From: Euprymna scolopes
Lineage: Eukaryota > Mollusca > Cephalopoda > Sepiida > Sepiolidae
Length of the DNA stretch: 23,178 nucleotides
Direction of reading: 5' to 3'
Assembly: GCA_024364805.1 (NCBI GenBank)
Contig: CM044516.1
Coordinates: 14,192,887-14,216,064, forward strand
The stretch's first letter is position 1, and each line of letters begins with the position of its first letter. The position numbers and the translations under genes are program-made. Positions 8,540 to 18,382 of the stretch are shown here, piece after piece. The notes under the pieces were generated by a model, which worked only from the letters and a program-made list of their open reading frames with translations, was not told where the DNA came from and searched no databases.

Positions 8540-9200
8540 ACTTTATATCACTTGATCAGTTATTTTTCATCTGCACATTTTTCTTCTATTATCTTAATTT
8601 CCTCAAAATAAAGGATAATATGCTCCTGTAATTGTGGGTAATCTGTCATCACTACTCTATCGTCTTTGTCCCTGATGATTGTGAGAATAACCTTGCCAGC
8701 GGAAGGATGCACTCTTCTCTCCTTTGAAAGTAGCGATTTCAAATCCTTTTACTGCTTTGACTGGCCTTTGGTCTCTTAATCATAGAGATAACACCAGGTT
8801 TCATCCTGTGTAATCATCCTTGTAAAAAAACGTACATCTCTACGAGCTTTCGACATGTTCTCGCTTCTGGAAAGATGTCAGCAACCCGGGAAGGCACCAA
8901 ATGCACATTCAAGTAGTCATAAAGTACATTTTCCATACTACATACTAATCTTAGCCGCTTTTTTGAGAATGGTAACCTTCAATTTGACTGAAAGATGCCT
9001 AATTCATGACAAAAGGGGCGAATATCTGGGAGCTGTTTACACATGTTTGAATTTACGATGCCAGTGTTTTACAAGGTCATATGATAGGGCATAATTGCAA
9101 TACGTTCCTTTCATGTCATCAAAAGTTTCATGTGGTGTGTCCTTTCAAATATAAAACCTGGATCATTGTATGATACTCAACAAGCTCCATTTCACACATG
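8540..9200 (-). pseudogene. Mariner transposase remnant (N-terminal helix-turn-helix and first catalytic Asp)
   Basis: Read on the minus strand, the N-terminal DNA-binding region is visible near 9140-9040 as HETFDDMKGTYCNYALSYD followed by LVKHWHRKFKH, the helix-turn-helix block found in mariner/SETMAR-type transposases. After a decayed middle, RMITQDETWCYLYD (about 8822-8781) is the block with the first catalytic Asp (usual pattern VTGDETW). SAGKV (within 8742-8560) and TITGAYY follow in the proper order, spread over different frames. The copy then stops near an A-run at 8522-8534. The second and third catalytic Asp blocks are missing. Several stops and frame changes show that it is old. This lineage differs from those at 14617-15300 and 18383-19324. 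Confidence 0.75.
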
Positions 9201-9835
9201 AGTAAGTTAAAACAACCGTAAATTGAAAACCACAATAAGTTCAGCGCTGTAATTTATGATATAATCCAAAGAGTGCTTCTGATTTAAAAAAAATTGTGCA
9301 GTCCTAGCAGTTATCCTTCAAAGGCGTTACCATCTCTCTTTTAGAAAACGACTCTAAGGGAGACTACCGATGATTCTGACCAGACATTTTTGAAGATAAA
9401 TTTGCACTCCTAGCGCGCTGACATTTTTTTTTACACATTATTTGGCATTGTGCTTAACATCGTTGAGACGTAAGTACCTATCTTATTCTAGAGAAGTTAT
9501 TTAATTAAGATTTGCAAAATTAATAATGCTATAAAAAAGGCGGACATTTAAATAAATTCTACTCGATGTGAAGATTTACAGTGAGATTTCTAATAAACTT
9601 ATGGAATTTATTTTTCTGAATTTTTAAAATAAAGATTGCTTATTCGTATTATTTGGATTCATCGGACTACTGTTCTCATCTTGAATTTTATTTTCACAAC
9701 GTTTCTGTCGATGCAACCTCCGATCTTCTTTAGATGTATCTTGTTAGACTCGGTAATATTTCTGTCGATCTCGAAAATGTTTCTATCGAACTCTACAAAG
9801 TTTCGTAGCGTATTGGATAAAGTACTTGTTTAAAT
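9201..9835. other. Unannotated AT-rich stretch with a short 20 bp repeat
   Basis: No gene recognised. A 65-codon open frame at 9636-9833 has no recognisable domain. Within it, TTTCTGTCGATCTCG, TTTCTATCGAACTC and TTTCGTAGCG recur about every 20 bp (9758-9810), with another TTTCTGTCGATGC near 9703. Confidence 0.5.
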
Positions 9836-9995
9836 TACACTCTTCTGTGATTAATGGCCCAATCTCCAGTGTAGGCGACACTTAAAATACAATTGAGAGT
9901 TACTTAGAATACCAAATCAGTCATGGCTAAGGAATACTACCCCCCGTAATAATGATTAATATAAGGATCTAAAGACGAGAAAGACAAGAAATAAA
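9836..9995 (-). mobile_element. LINE 3' UTR fragment (distal part of a split copy)
   Basis: The minus strand begins with TCGTCTTTAGATCCTTATAT and continues to about 9836. The same 23 bp block recurs at 11403-11425, where it directly follows the stop codon of a LINE C-terminus. So this piece looks like the remaining 3' UTR of that LINE, separated by 1.4 kb. Translation artefacts of this tail, such as FKCRLHWRLGH, are familiar from LINE 3' ends in invertebrate genomes, but that is recollection and not a search. Confidence 0.5.
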
Positions 9996-10082
9996 GGGTG
10001 CAGTGCAGATTCCCTAGTGCGACAGAAAGATGCTCGAGTTTAAAGAAGGTCAGAGGTTAAATCGAATACTCAAAATAGCATA

Positions 10083-10139
10083 ATATTTTTAATACTGTTT
10101 TATTAGTACACTATTTTATTAATACAGTATTAAAAATAT
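10083..10139. repeat. Inverted repeat, 16 bp perfect arms
   Basis: ATATTTTTAATACTGT at 10083-10098 is the exact reverse complement of ACAGTATTAAAAATAT at 10124-10139. The 25 bp loop contains a near-copy of the sequence beside the arms (TTTTATTA-TAC). The right arm abuts the start of the LINE tail at 10128. Confidence 0.8.
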
Positions 10140-10490
10140 CTTGGCAAAATCATCCCACGAAGCAGCAACTTTATGGCAACCTACCTGCTATACCTAATAC
10201 CATTAGGGAGAGACGCCTACGATTTGCCGGTCATTGTCTGAGGAGCAAACACGAATTGGTGAGTGATGTATTGCTATGGACTCCACGACACGGACGCGCA
10301 AGCAAAGGACGACCTAGATCCACGTACATCCAACAGATAGCACACGACGCCAACTGAGAACCTGAAGATCTGAGGCAGCTGATGGAAGACAGGAAACTCG
10401 GGAGAGGAAGAGTCACGTTGGTCCGGGCAAGGAGCCCGTCATGATGCTGCTGCTGGTACTGCTGATGCTGCTGCTGATGATGATATTTTT
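10128..10490 (+). mobile_element. LINE C-terminal tail with GCT/GAT-rich 3' end
   Basis: A single plus-strand frame from about 10131 reads KISWQNHPTKQQLYGNLPA, then IRERRLRFAGHC and KGRPRSTYIQQIAHDAN, with one stop at about 10357, then EPEDLRQLMEDR. The RRLRFAGHC and GRP blocks are the extreme C-terminus of a widespread invertebrate LINE family whose RT and endonuclease lie upstream in intact copies. All of that is missing here. The following GCTGCTGCTG/GATGATGAT tract (10443-10484) is probably the element's own 3' repeat. It differs in sequence and strand from the other LINEs of the window. Confidence 0.7.
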
Positions 10491-10689
10491 GGAGAATAAC
10501 CCTCCAAATCAGTTTAAAAGTCACATATAATATTTCATGGTAAAGTTAGTTCACGAATCTTTTTGTTTTGCTCAGATTCGCTATCTTTATATCTTACCGA
10601 AGAGTATATTTTCGACAATTACATAGAAAAATGCATTATTTAATATTTTTGGTCACCCGATAAAAGGAGGGTGGACTTGTAAATTCACC

Positions 10690-11330
10690 CTTGTTCGTTC
10701 GTTCGTCTATCTGTCCGCACTTTTCTCAATAACTACGCCTTTGGATTTTTTGAAATTTTGAACAAACATTAAACATGATATCAGTAAAAAGTAACAGAAC
10801 GGATTTCTTGTGAAAACACCGGTTGCACCCCTAGGGGTACTTTCGGGTTAAAATGACTAAAATTGACACTTTTATGCTTATTAAAAAAAACTGATACCTT
10901 CGATTTTTATAAAACTTTCTGAAAACTTGTAACTTACTGATTTCTATATAATTTTGTTTGTTTGTACTTCACGATAACTCTTGGGCGTGCCCCAGGGGCT
11001 CGTTTAGGGCTAATAAAAACACTCTATTTTTGGGGCTATTTTAACATATTTGTCCAAAATTTTCTGTGTATGTCTATTTATTAGCAGTTTTGCATGGTGC
11101 TGAACTCACATTTAAATATGTTAAGGTCTTGGGGACTTTTGGGGCTAAATAGGGGGTGGCAAATGATGGACTTAGTTTTCTTTTACGTATAGAACTCAAA
11201 TTTACTTATGTTGATGCCTAAAACTGAACTGTTTGTTCGTTTTCACCAGGATTTGACGTCCTCTGGGGACTTTGGGCGTAAATAGGGGGGGCACTTGCTG
11301 AACTTAGTAATTTTTTATGCTTCGTTCATT
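10690..11330. repeat. Degenerate tandem array, period about 134-158 bp, 4 units
   Basis: Each unit has a CTTGGGGACTTTTGGGGCTA-like core: near 10834 (CTAGGGGTACTTTCGGGTTA), 10990 (CAGGGGCTCGTTTAGGGCTA), 11129 and 11263. Spacings are about 158, 138 and 134. GTTCGTTCGTTCG or GTTTGTTTG-type runs occur between cores. The last two units are the most alike (AAATAGGGGG, GAACTTAGT or GGACTTAGT). No open frame. The array sits inside the 1.4 kb segment that splits a LINE. Confidence 0.65.
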
Positions 11331-11402
11331 GTGCACTCACAGGGGACTATGTATGCTTCACTTGTTTTTATAGAAATCGCTCCAGATAATGTATGAAGCC
11401 AC

Positions 11403-11546
11403 TTAATATAAGGATCTAAAGACGATTATTGCAAAGACAAGAAATACCTATCAGTTCGAAACTTTAAGAGATCAATGCTATAGGTGGAAGGAACGGTCAA
11501 CCAGAAGAAAGTTCCACAAACTTGCAGTTCTTGGCAGTAATTTTAA
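11403..11546 (-). mobile_element. LINE C-terminus (proximal part of a split copy)
   Basis: On the minus strand TARTASLWNFLL (about 11535-11500) matches the conserved PRTA-LWNSLP block of LINE C-termini. After a frame change, DLLKFRTDRYFLSLQ ends at a natural-looking stop near 11430. The 3' UTR then begins and breaks off at 11403. Its continuation lies at 9995-9836. The upstream (5') part is missing beyond about 11546. Confidence 0.6.
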
Positions 11547-12334
11547 TAATAAGTTCTATTTTAATTAGGTATCTAAACAGCTTAGTGGTGGAGACCACTA
11601 GATCAGTCAGTCAAACGAGCTGGGACAAAAGAAGCAGGGAATATTTTGGAAAATTTCTTAAGAACACATGTTATACCATTATTTATAGAAAAGACTGAGA
11701 CTAACAGTATCACGTCAGTGTTTGTGTGTGAGAGTGATAAAGAGTGTATTGAGAGAAAAAGGAAAAGGTGAAGCAAATTACAGACACGTAAGGGTGAGTG
11801 CTGCAGTTTCAGTTCATTTCATTAGTAAAGAATAAATTCATAAGAAATCCAGTGGATGCCATGACTGGAAATCAAAACTGAAACATTAAGATTTTCAATC
11901 TGCATCCTACCAATTCAGCTAATCAGATTTTCTTACAAATAGAGCTTAAAATATTACCATAATAAAATATTTATAGTTTTGACATGACGTCATTGATTTA
12001 TGTTTATGCCATGCTTCAAAACATGAATTTAAACATAAGTGATAATAAAAAATAAATAAATGAATGGGTTAATATTATCAATGACTGACAATTGATAATC
12101 CAGTTTTTTGGTTTCCATGGCTTGCATGGGTTTGCTTTTTGGTGGTGATCAGATGTTTGTTTTCTATTTAGTTTGATCCATGTTATTATCCCTCTCATGA
12201 AGTTACCCAACTTTCAAGTTCTTTATGATAGTTTCAGCCCTTCTCACATAGTGCTACATCCATAGGGGTGGAGATTTGAGGTTTTCCTCAAAGAATGAAG
12301 ATGCTCACATGCGTGGATATTGTGCTTGAAATTA
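11547..12334. other. Unannotated AT-rich stretch
   Basis: No recognisable gene or element. A short hairpin TAGTGGT/ACCACTA with loop GGAG lies at 11583-11600. Short open frames here lack any recognisable domain. Confidence 0.55.
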
Positions 12335-12600
12335 ATTTAATAGTCCAAAGCAGATTAGACAAAGATTCATCGGCACAAATAGAACGACAGTATTCCACAC
12401 ATGGTCTGATAGTAGATTTGTAGAGAATATGCTCGGGCGCGAGAAAGTGTTTAGAGCGATGGAAAAAATTGATTTTACGAGAATCAAAACGAGTAATGTT
12501 TCTAATGTATCGACCCCAAGGAAACAATAACAAAAAAACATTTGACGAGAAACAAAAACCTAGAAGTTTCAAAGTCGATTAAACCCCAAGAGCTGAAGCC
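12335..12600 (-). mobile_element. LINE RT/thumb fragment
   Basis: On the minus strand KLLGFCFSSNVF, then HFLAPEHILYKSTIRPCVEY and ICADES match the post-catalytic block of jockey/CR1-type RTs (usual pattern KLLGL-FSS, then LTPE-ILYLYKSTIRPCMEYCCHIWAG). A few residues are lost inside it. Both the YADD core and the C-terminus are absent. Family assignment beyond LINE is not possible. Confidence 0.7.
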
Positions 12601-12655
12601 TAACAGGATTAAACAAAAGCTGTTTTGTACCCAATGCGCGAGCAAATCCAAGTGA

Positions 12656-13085
12656 ACCTTTTTTATACATGGTGGTCACTACTTATTAAGGCCCCGAAGC
12701 CACTCGGGGATAAAGGTTATTGTGTGTAGTGTACATTAATCAATGGAATAGTATCGTAGTAATCGCTAGTATTGGAGATTTGATAAAGTGTCTTACTTAA
12801 GTTGGACGGTTCATCAGAAATTTGTTTACGTTGGACTTGAAGACATCCAAGTTGTAGTAAGGTGGGAAACAGACAAACGGAAGAGAGTTCCACAGACGTG
12901 CATTCTAAGAAAGAAGCTTTGTTCATGGAACCTACGTATTGATTTAGGCATAGATAAAGAGTGGGGGAAATTATTGACAGTGGTTTCAGCTAGACGGGTG
13001 TTTATCGTGAAAGATTGGCGAGGGGGGCAGAGATTGGAGCTCCGACAAGCACCTGCCATGGAAATAAGGATAAAACAAAGACCGG
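12656..13085 (-). mobile_element. LINE 3' fragment, second copy of the 5485-8310 family
   Basis: This aligns along its whole length with 5510-5935 of the main LINE, in the same orientation: 3' UTR (ACTTATTAAGGCCCCGAAGC region), stop, and C-terminal domain with NTRLAETTVNNFPHSLS and FHEQSFFL (12996-12905). Length changes move the last part, TCGTLFRL, out of frame. It is 5'-truncated near 13085. Its (AAAT)n tail is reduced to a T-run at 12660-12664. The stem-loop seen in the other two copies is degraded here. Confidence 0.85.
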
Positions 13086-13614
13086 CTCTTCTAGATCAGC
13101 TGAATATTTTAACGGATAACAGAAAGATAGGCGAGAATCAACATCAGAATAGAGAGTGATCTTATTCGTATTAAAGAGTAAGTAACTACGATGGACATAT
13201 TTAATCTTCTACGTACCGCATTAGTTTTGATCTGGCATTAAGGTTAAGTAATACCGGATCGAGAAGAGTGCACTTCTATGTTGTGCAACCCTCCATTTAT
13301 TAGTAAACTCCTCATTTCAGGGTGTATCCGTTGTCTCTTGTGGCAAAAGTAGGCCTCCTTTTCTTCTCGGTATATATAAGTAACAATAAGTAATTTGTTT
13401 AATTTTTTTTCATCTCTCGTAATATTGTATGCTTTGATGAATAACGTTTATTGCTCATTTAATAGAATTCCGTTTCTTAAATTCAAACGATTTTAAATGT
13501 AAGTAGGGTTTTATTTGTGACTGTGCCAAAGCATTTGTTTTTATATCGGACGAGAAAAGTAAGGCAATATTTGACAAATATGCCACGCTACATGTGCGTA
13601 TGAAATATGTGTAA
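13086..13614. other. Unannotated stretch
   Basis: No gene or element recognised between the LINE fragment and the simple-repeat field. Confidence 0.5.
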
Positions 13615-14565
13615 AGGTTGAAATGAGAAAGATGGAGACAGAAAGAAAAAAAAGCAGGATGGATATAGATAGAACATAAAAAGAATAGATAAATAAAATA
13701 GAATAGAAGAAGATAACAGATAAATAGAAATAAAAGATAGAAAAATAGAAAAAAGATAAAATAGAAAAATAGAAAGATAGAAAAATAGAAAAGATAGATA
13801 TAGAAAAATAGCAAAATAGAAAGATAGAAAAATAGAAAAAATTGAAAAGATAGATATAGAAAAATAGAAAAATAGAAAATAGAAAGAAATAGAAAGATAG
13901 AAAAATAGAAAAATAGAAAATAGAAAAATACAAAATAGAAAAAAAGAAAAAGATAGAAAAATAGAAAAAGATAGAAAAATAGAAATATACTAAAATAAAA
14001 AAAGATACAAAAATAGAATAAAATAGACAGATAGAAAAATCAAAAATAGAAAAATAGAAAAAAAAATAGAAAGAAATAGAAAGATAGAAAATAGAACGAA
14101 AAATAGAAAAAAATAGAACGAAAAATAGAAAGAAATAGAAAAATAGAAAGAAAATAGAAAGAAAATAGAAAGAAAAATAGAAAGAAAAATAGAATGAAAA
14201 ATAGAAAGATCGATAGAAGATACAAAGAAATGATAAAAGGAGAGTGAAAATATATCGACAGATTGAATGATAGATTAAAGCAAAGGAAGAATTGATAAAA
14301 ATTTGGGAGACAGAAATATGGAGTGTAAGAAAAAAACTAGATGATATATGGGAAAAAAAATTAGTGAAGACGAAATAAACAGGAAACGAGAATTTTGAAG
14401 GAAGATAGAAACGAAAAAAGAAAGAGTAGAAAAAAGGAGAAAGAAAATTCGTGTTAGAAGATTGAATGGAAGAAGAAAGAAACGGAGATTTAGAAAGAGA
14501 GGAAATTAGTAAAAGATGAAGGAAGCAAGCAAGGAAAGAGAAAAATGACGAAATATCTGCTGACA
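13615..14565. repeat. Purine-rich simple repeat field, (TAGAAAAA)n-like
   Basis: From about 13660 to 14220 the sequence is almost entirely variants of ATAGAAAA, GATAGAAAAA and ATAGAAAGAA. The flanks to 14565 are still GA-rich. The long minus-strand open frame over 13541-14566 (341 codons of Phe, Tyr, Ser, Ile and Leu) simply translates TTTTCTAT repeats and is not a gene. Confidence 0.9.
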
Positions 14566-14616
14566 AGAAAGTTCTTGCGGTTTTTAACTTTTAAATTCAA
14601 ATGAACATAAATCTAG

Positions 14617-15300
14617 CCCCCCCCCCCAATTCTTGATCGAGAGAAGCACCATTAGAATCAGCACACTTTTACCAACGAAAAACAAGTGTATTTATGCCAG
14701 TGACGTAAAAATCTTGCGTTATCGTGGCGATGAAGTCGCTGAAGGCGTTTTTGATATCGCTTAGGATTTTGAAACATTTCTCACGCTGAATGCTGTTGAG
14801 CTGCTTGAAAAAATTGTAGTCGGTAGGTGAGAGGTCGGAAGAGTATGGCGGATGAGGCAGAGTTTAGTAACACAATTCGTCAACTTCTACAGGGTCGGTT
14901 TAACAACGTGCTATCGGGTATTGTCGTGGAGGAGAATTGGGTGTTTTTGCTGACTAATGCTTGGTGTTGTTTTTGAAGTTTCTGATGCATTTCATCCATT
15001 TGTTGACAGTATTTAGCCGTAATGGCTTCCCCTGCATAAAAAAAACTGTAATGGATGACATCAAACAGTCAGCATGACCTTTTTTGGTGGAATTCTGGCT
15101 TCGGGAAGTGTCGTCGGTGTCTACCCACTGATCTGAGCGCCGCTGGTTATCGTAAAGAACCCACTTTTCATCACAAGGCACAACTCGCTCGAGAAACGGG
15201 TCGTTTTTGTTGCGTAAAAGAAGGAAAGATAACACTTCATAAGGGCGTTTCTTTTGGTTGTCGTTCAATTCATGAGAGGAAAGGAAATATATGTTGAATG
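14617..15300 (-). pseudogene. Mariner transposase remnant (catalytic two thirds), distinct lineage
   Basis: On the minus strand HELND and NQKKRPYEVLSFLLLRNKND lead into CDEKWVLYDNQRRSDQW (within 15268-14954), the block with the first catalytic Asp. After a frame change the order continues with the LLHDN block (second Asp, near 14920), a SDLSPTDYNFF-like block (third Asp, near 14830) and a CADSNGASLD-like C-terminus near 14650. This is the order of a DD34D mariner transposase. The DNA-binding N-terminus beyond about 15300 is missing, and several stops and frame changes break the rest. A C11 run at 14617-14627 follows the 3' end. No terminal repeat found. Confidence 0.8.
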
Positions 15301-15369
15301 GAACAGTGCTGTATTATTGGCCTCAGAAAAGACCAGAAAGTAAACTAGTTTGTTTGAAATTTGGAAAAA
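15301..15369. other. Short unassigned spacer
   Basis: This separates the mariner remnant from the tandem array. The missing transposase N-terminus is not detectable here. Confidence 0.4.
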
Positions 15370-16020
15370 AAATTCTTTAATCGGTTATCAGACAGAAATT
15401 TGACTGCTAAGGGGTCAAAGTTAAACAGTTTGACCCTTGAAAACGCTATCAAACTCCTCCGTCAATTTGGGGCCCAAATACTTTAAATTTTAGATGTAGG
15501 TTACTTGGACATGGATCAAACGTTTTAACTTGATTTGAGCCCAACACAATAAATGTTAAGGGGTCAAAATTATGGTCAAAGTTTAAAAAAGGGTGATCTC
15601 TGCGGTCTTTACCAAATTACTCCGACAACTTTTGGTCTAAACAGTTTAAAATTTGCATAAAGTGTATTCAGACACAAGACAAGCTTTTTAATCGGTTTTT
15701 GCCTGAGAATTTGGCTGCCAAGGGATAAAAGTCTTTGCGGTCGCCAGCAAACTATTCTGCAAATTTTGGGTCTAAGCATTTAAAATTTACATAAAGGATA
15801 TTCAGACATGCAGCAAGGTTTTAATCAGTTTTTGAAGGAAAATTGTGCTATCAAGAGTCGATATTTGCAGACCCTATAAAACTTCTCCGCCAATTTTGGG
15901 TCTAAACATTTGAAATTTTAGATGTAGGTTACCTGAAGATGAGTCAAACATTTTAATATATATATACATATGCTCATAAAGTTGCATAGGCTCCGAGCAA
16001 AGCCGGGCTAAACTGCTGGT
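15370..16020. mobile_element. Tandem-repeat element with a Helitron-like 3' end
   Basis: About four degenerate units of 128-164 bp share TTTTAATCGGTTTTTG (15376, 15687, 15820) and TTTTGGGTCTAAACATTTGAAA (15462, 15626, 15767, 15895). After the last unit and an AT run comes GCTCCGAGCAAAGCCGGGCT, then AAACTGCTGGT ending exactly at 16020. A GC-rich CCGRGC-AAA-GCCGGG hairpin some 10 nt before CTRRT is the hallmark of a Helitron 3' end, and mollusc non-autonomous Helitron-like elements (pearl/Cv type) carry internal arrays of about 160 bp. Against it: the next base is A, not the expected T, and I did not find a 5' TC end. Confidence 0.5.
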
Positions 16021-16039
16021 AAATAAATGAAACCCCAGT

Positions 16040-16440
16040 CGGCATTTTTTTTCCTTTTTAACAAAAGTTGTTTTTATTACCATTATACTTGTTTGGACAT
16101 TCACTTGCAAGTCTCTCGCCATCGTCCATCTCGCCCGCCATCCGAGTCCACGCCCTTCACTTTACACGTCAATTGTCTTCGACGCCCACTATGTTTCTAC
16201 CCAGAGCACGTGCTATATTTATTCTCTTTTTTCCTTTTTCTTCTCGCGCACACTCCCTAATTTGCATATACGCGTTTTCGGCTGCTGCTGCTGCTACCAC
16301 TATTTTCCCATGCGCTCATACGCACTATCTTATATTATACTCCTATAGCTGCGTATGTAATTGTGGGGCAAGGGTTGCACAATCTCCAACCACAAATCTT
16401 CTGAATCGGCACTTTTTGAGTCTAGTGGCAAGGAGAAGTA
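16040..16440. other. Pyrimidine-rich stretch with (GCT)5
   Basis: The plus strand is rich in T and C up to about 16260 and contains GCTGCTGCTGCTGCT at 16281-16295. Overlapping open frames of 77 and 137 codons exist but have low-complexity composition and no recognisable domain. I do not call a gene. Confidence 0.5.
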
Positions 16441-18140
16441 CAGGACGAATGGAAACAATGCCGAGATATACGACTGCATAAAAATTGAAGAAAAAGACGC
16501 AAATAAAGAAAACGAAAATGTCTAAAAGGGAAACTATCGGAAGAAGACAGAAAGTGCGCAAGTAAAAATGCTGAAATATTGAAGCCAAGAAAGAAAGTCA
16601 TTGAAAGAAAAAAAAAACGAAAGAAATAATGAACGAAGACAACCGAGTTATGTGTTCATTAACGTTTCGTCATTATTTCGAGACTTAGACTTATGGAGAA
16701 ATTTCGAAAAAAAAAAAAAAAAGGACGAAACGTGAGTCAACACATAACTCGGTTTGTTTCTTTTTATTTTTCATTTCTTTATTTTGTCGGAATATTATTT
16801 CCATTATTCTCATCACAGATATATTATTAAAAAATATATATACATAATGCCAAATCTGAACATGATAAACTACGTTGGATTAAATTTATTAAAAAGGAGA
16901 AAGCAGCAAAGTACAATGAAAAATAAAAACAAATTACGATGAAAAACGACAATTAATAAAGAAGTTAAAACGCGAAGAGAAAAAAAAACAAACAATGATA
17001 ATAATAGAAGTAAAAAATGAATAAAAAATAATAATAATAGAAGTAAAAAATGAATAAAAAATAATATTGAAAAATACATGAAAGCAGAAATAATATTGAA
17101 AAAAAAAAGAACAAAAAAGAATGAAAGAAAAAGAAAAAAAGAAGAAAAAAGCAACTGCACGAAGAAAAGGCGAAGAAAAATAAACACTTGATCATGAAGG
17201 AAATAAAGAAGAAAGTTGGAAATTAAAAAAAAAAGAAAGCTGCTACTTATAATGAAGGAACGAAGAATGAAAGAAGAAAAAAACGAAAAGCGTAGATAAG
17301 CTAAGTGACATTGAAAGTAAGAAAATACAAACAAAGGTAATTAATAATAAATGAAAATAAAAAATAAAAAAGTAGGTTAAAAATGATGAAAAAAAACTGA
17401 TAATGAAGAAAGAAAGAAAAACGTAAAAAAAAAATACTAATACTGAATGAAGCAAAAAACAAAAAAGAAAAAGTAAGAAATTAATAAACAACTAATAACG
17501 AGGGGGAAAAACAAACGACAAAGAAAGACGAAAAGAAAATTGACACAAAGGTAAAAGAAACGAACAATTTAATCCTTACCCTCGAGGGGCCTCTGGGACT
17601 TGATAAGCAAGCCATAAAGAAAGTAAGAATACTAAAAAAAAAGCAAGCCATAAAGAAAGTAAGAATAATAAAAATAAAGAAAATTAAAGAAATAAGAAAA
17701 AAAGAAGAAAAATAGAAGCATGAAGTTATTAATACTGAAAAAAGAAAGAAAAAAACGAAGGAAAACAAAGAGGACAATGATAATGAAGAAAAAAAGAAAG
17801 GAAGACATTGATAACCAAAAAAGGAAGCAATAAGAAATAACTGACAATAAAGCAAAAAAAAAAGAAAGAAAGAACAGCTGAGATAAACCAAAATAAAAAA
17901 ATAAAAAAATAAAAACAACTGATAATAAAATAATATACAAAATAAATAAATAAAAAAAACCCAGACTAATTGAAAAAAAGAAAAGGTGAAACAATGAACT
18001 AATAATAAAGAAAGAGAAGAAATAAAAGAAGAAAATTAATCTACAATGAAAAAAGAAAGAATAAAAACAAATAAAGAAGCAACTAAAGTATGAAAAAAAA
18101 AAAAAAGATAACTTGCACTGATAAACAAAAAAAAAAAAGT
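16441..18140. repeat. Long purine-rich (A/G) low-complexity tract
   Basis: For about 1.7 kb the plus strand is dominated by AAAG, GAAGAA and AATAA variants with very little C. It includes local tandem duplications: a 33 bp unit twice at 17000-17065 and a 36 bp unit (GCAAGCCATAAAGAAAGTAA) twice at 17605-17676. A GC-rich island CCCTCGAGGGGCCTCTGGG lies at 17579-17597. Long Phe/Leu/Ser open frames on the minus strand are artefacts. Confidence 0.85.
16641..16755. repeat. Inverted repeat of about 30 bp arms around an A-run
   Basis: AACCGAGTTATGTGTT and ACGTTTCGTC on the left (16641-16671) face their reverse complements GACGAAACGT and AACACATAACTCGGTT on the right (16724-16754). Only the 6 bp between the two blocks differs. 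The loop holds a run of 16-17 A. A weaker purine/pyrimidine mirror extends outward to about 16600 and 16790. No clear target duplication. Confidence 0.7.
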
Positions 18141-18382
18141 ATCACGTGGCAATCATTTTGGACAAATTGCCGACGTAACCATTATGCGTTATTATGTAAA
18201 GCGTTTTTAACCTGATGTTTGAAATGCCATTACAGCATTTTAATTCTCATGACGACGTCCGGTCGAGAGCCTAATGGGAAGATTTCCTGTCGCAATTGGG
18301 GTCTTCACTTAAAGCGTACACATCTACAGAAAAAATAAGTAAAGTAAATACTTACGAACAAATATATGCGCCCTAGGACATT
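18141..18382. other. Unassigned spacer
   Basis: Normal-complexity sequence between the purine tract and the mariner. Nothing recognised. Confidence 0.4.

Noticed and set aside
13541-14566. Long open frame of 341 codons on the minus strand
   Set aside because: It is a translation of TTTTCTAT-type simple repeats: almost only Phe, Tyr, Ser, Ile and Leu, with no domain.
15055-15297. 80-codon plus-strand frame
   Set aside because: It is antisense to the mariner block with CDEKWVLYDN on the minus strand.
16068-16481. 137-codon frame with an Ala run
   Set aside because: The Ala run is (GCT)5. The rest is pyrimidine-driven Ser/Leu/Phe with no domain or supporting context.
16870-17994. Several Phe/Leu-rich open frames that look like membrane proteins
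   Set aside because: They come from the purine-rich low-complexity tract read on its complement. The hydrophobicity is an effect of composition.
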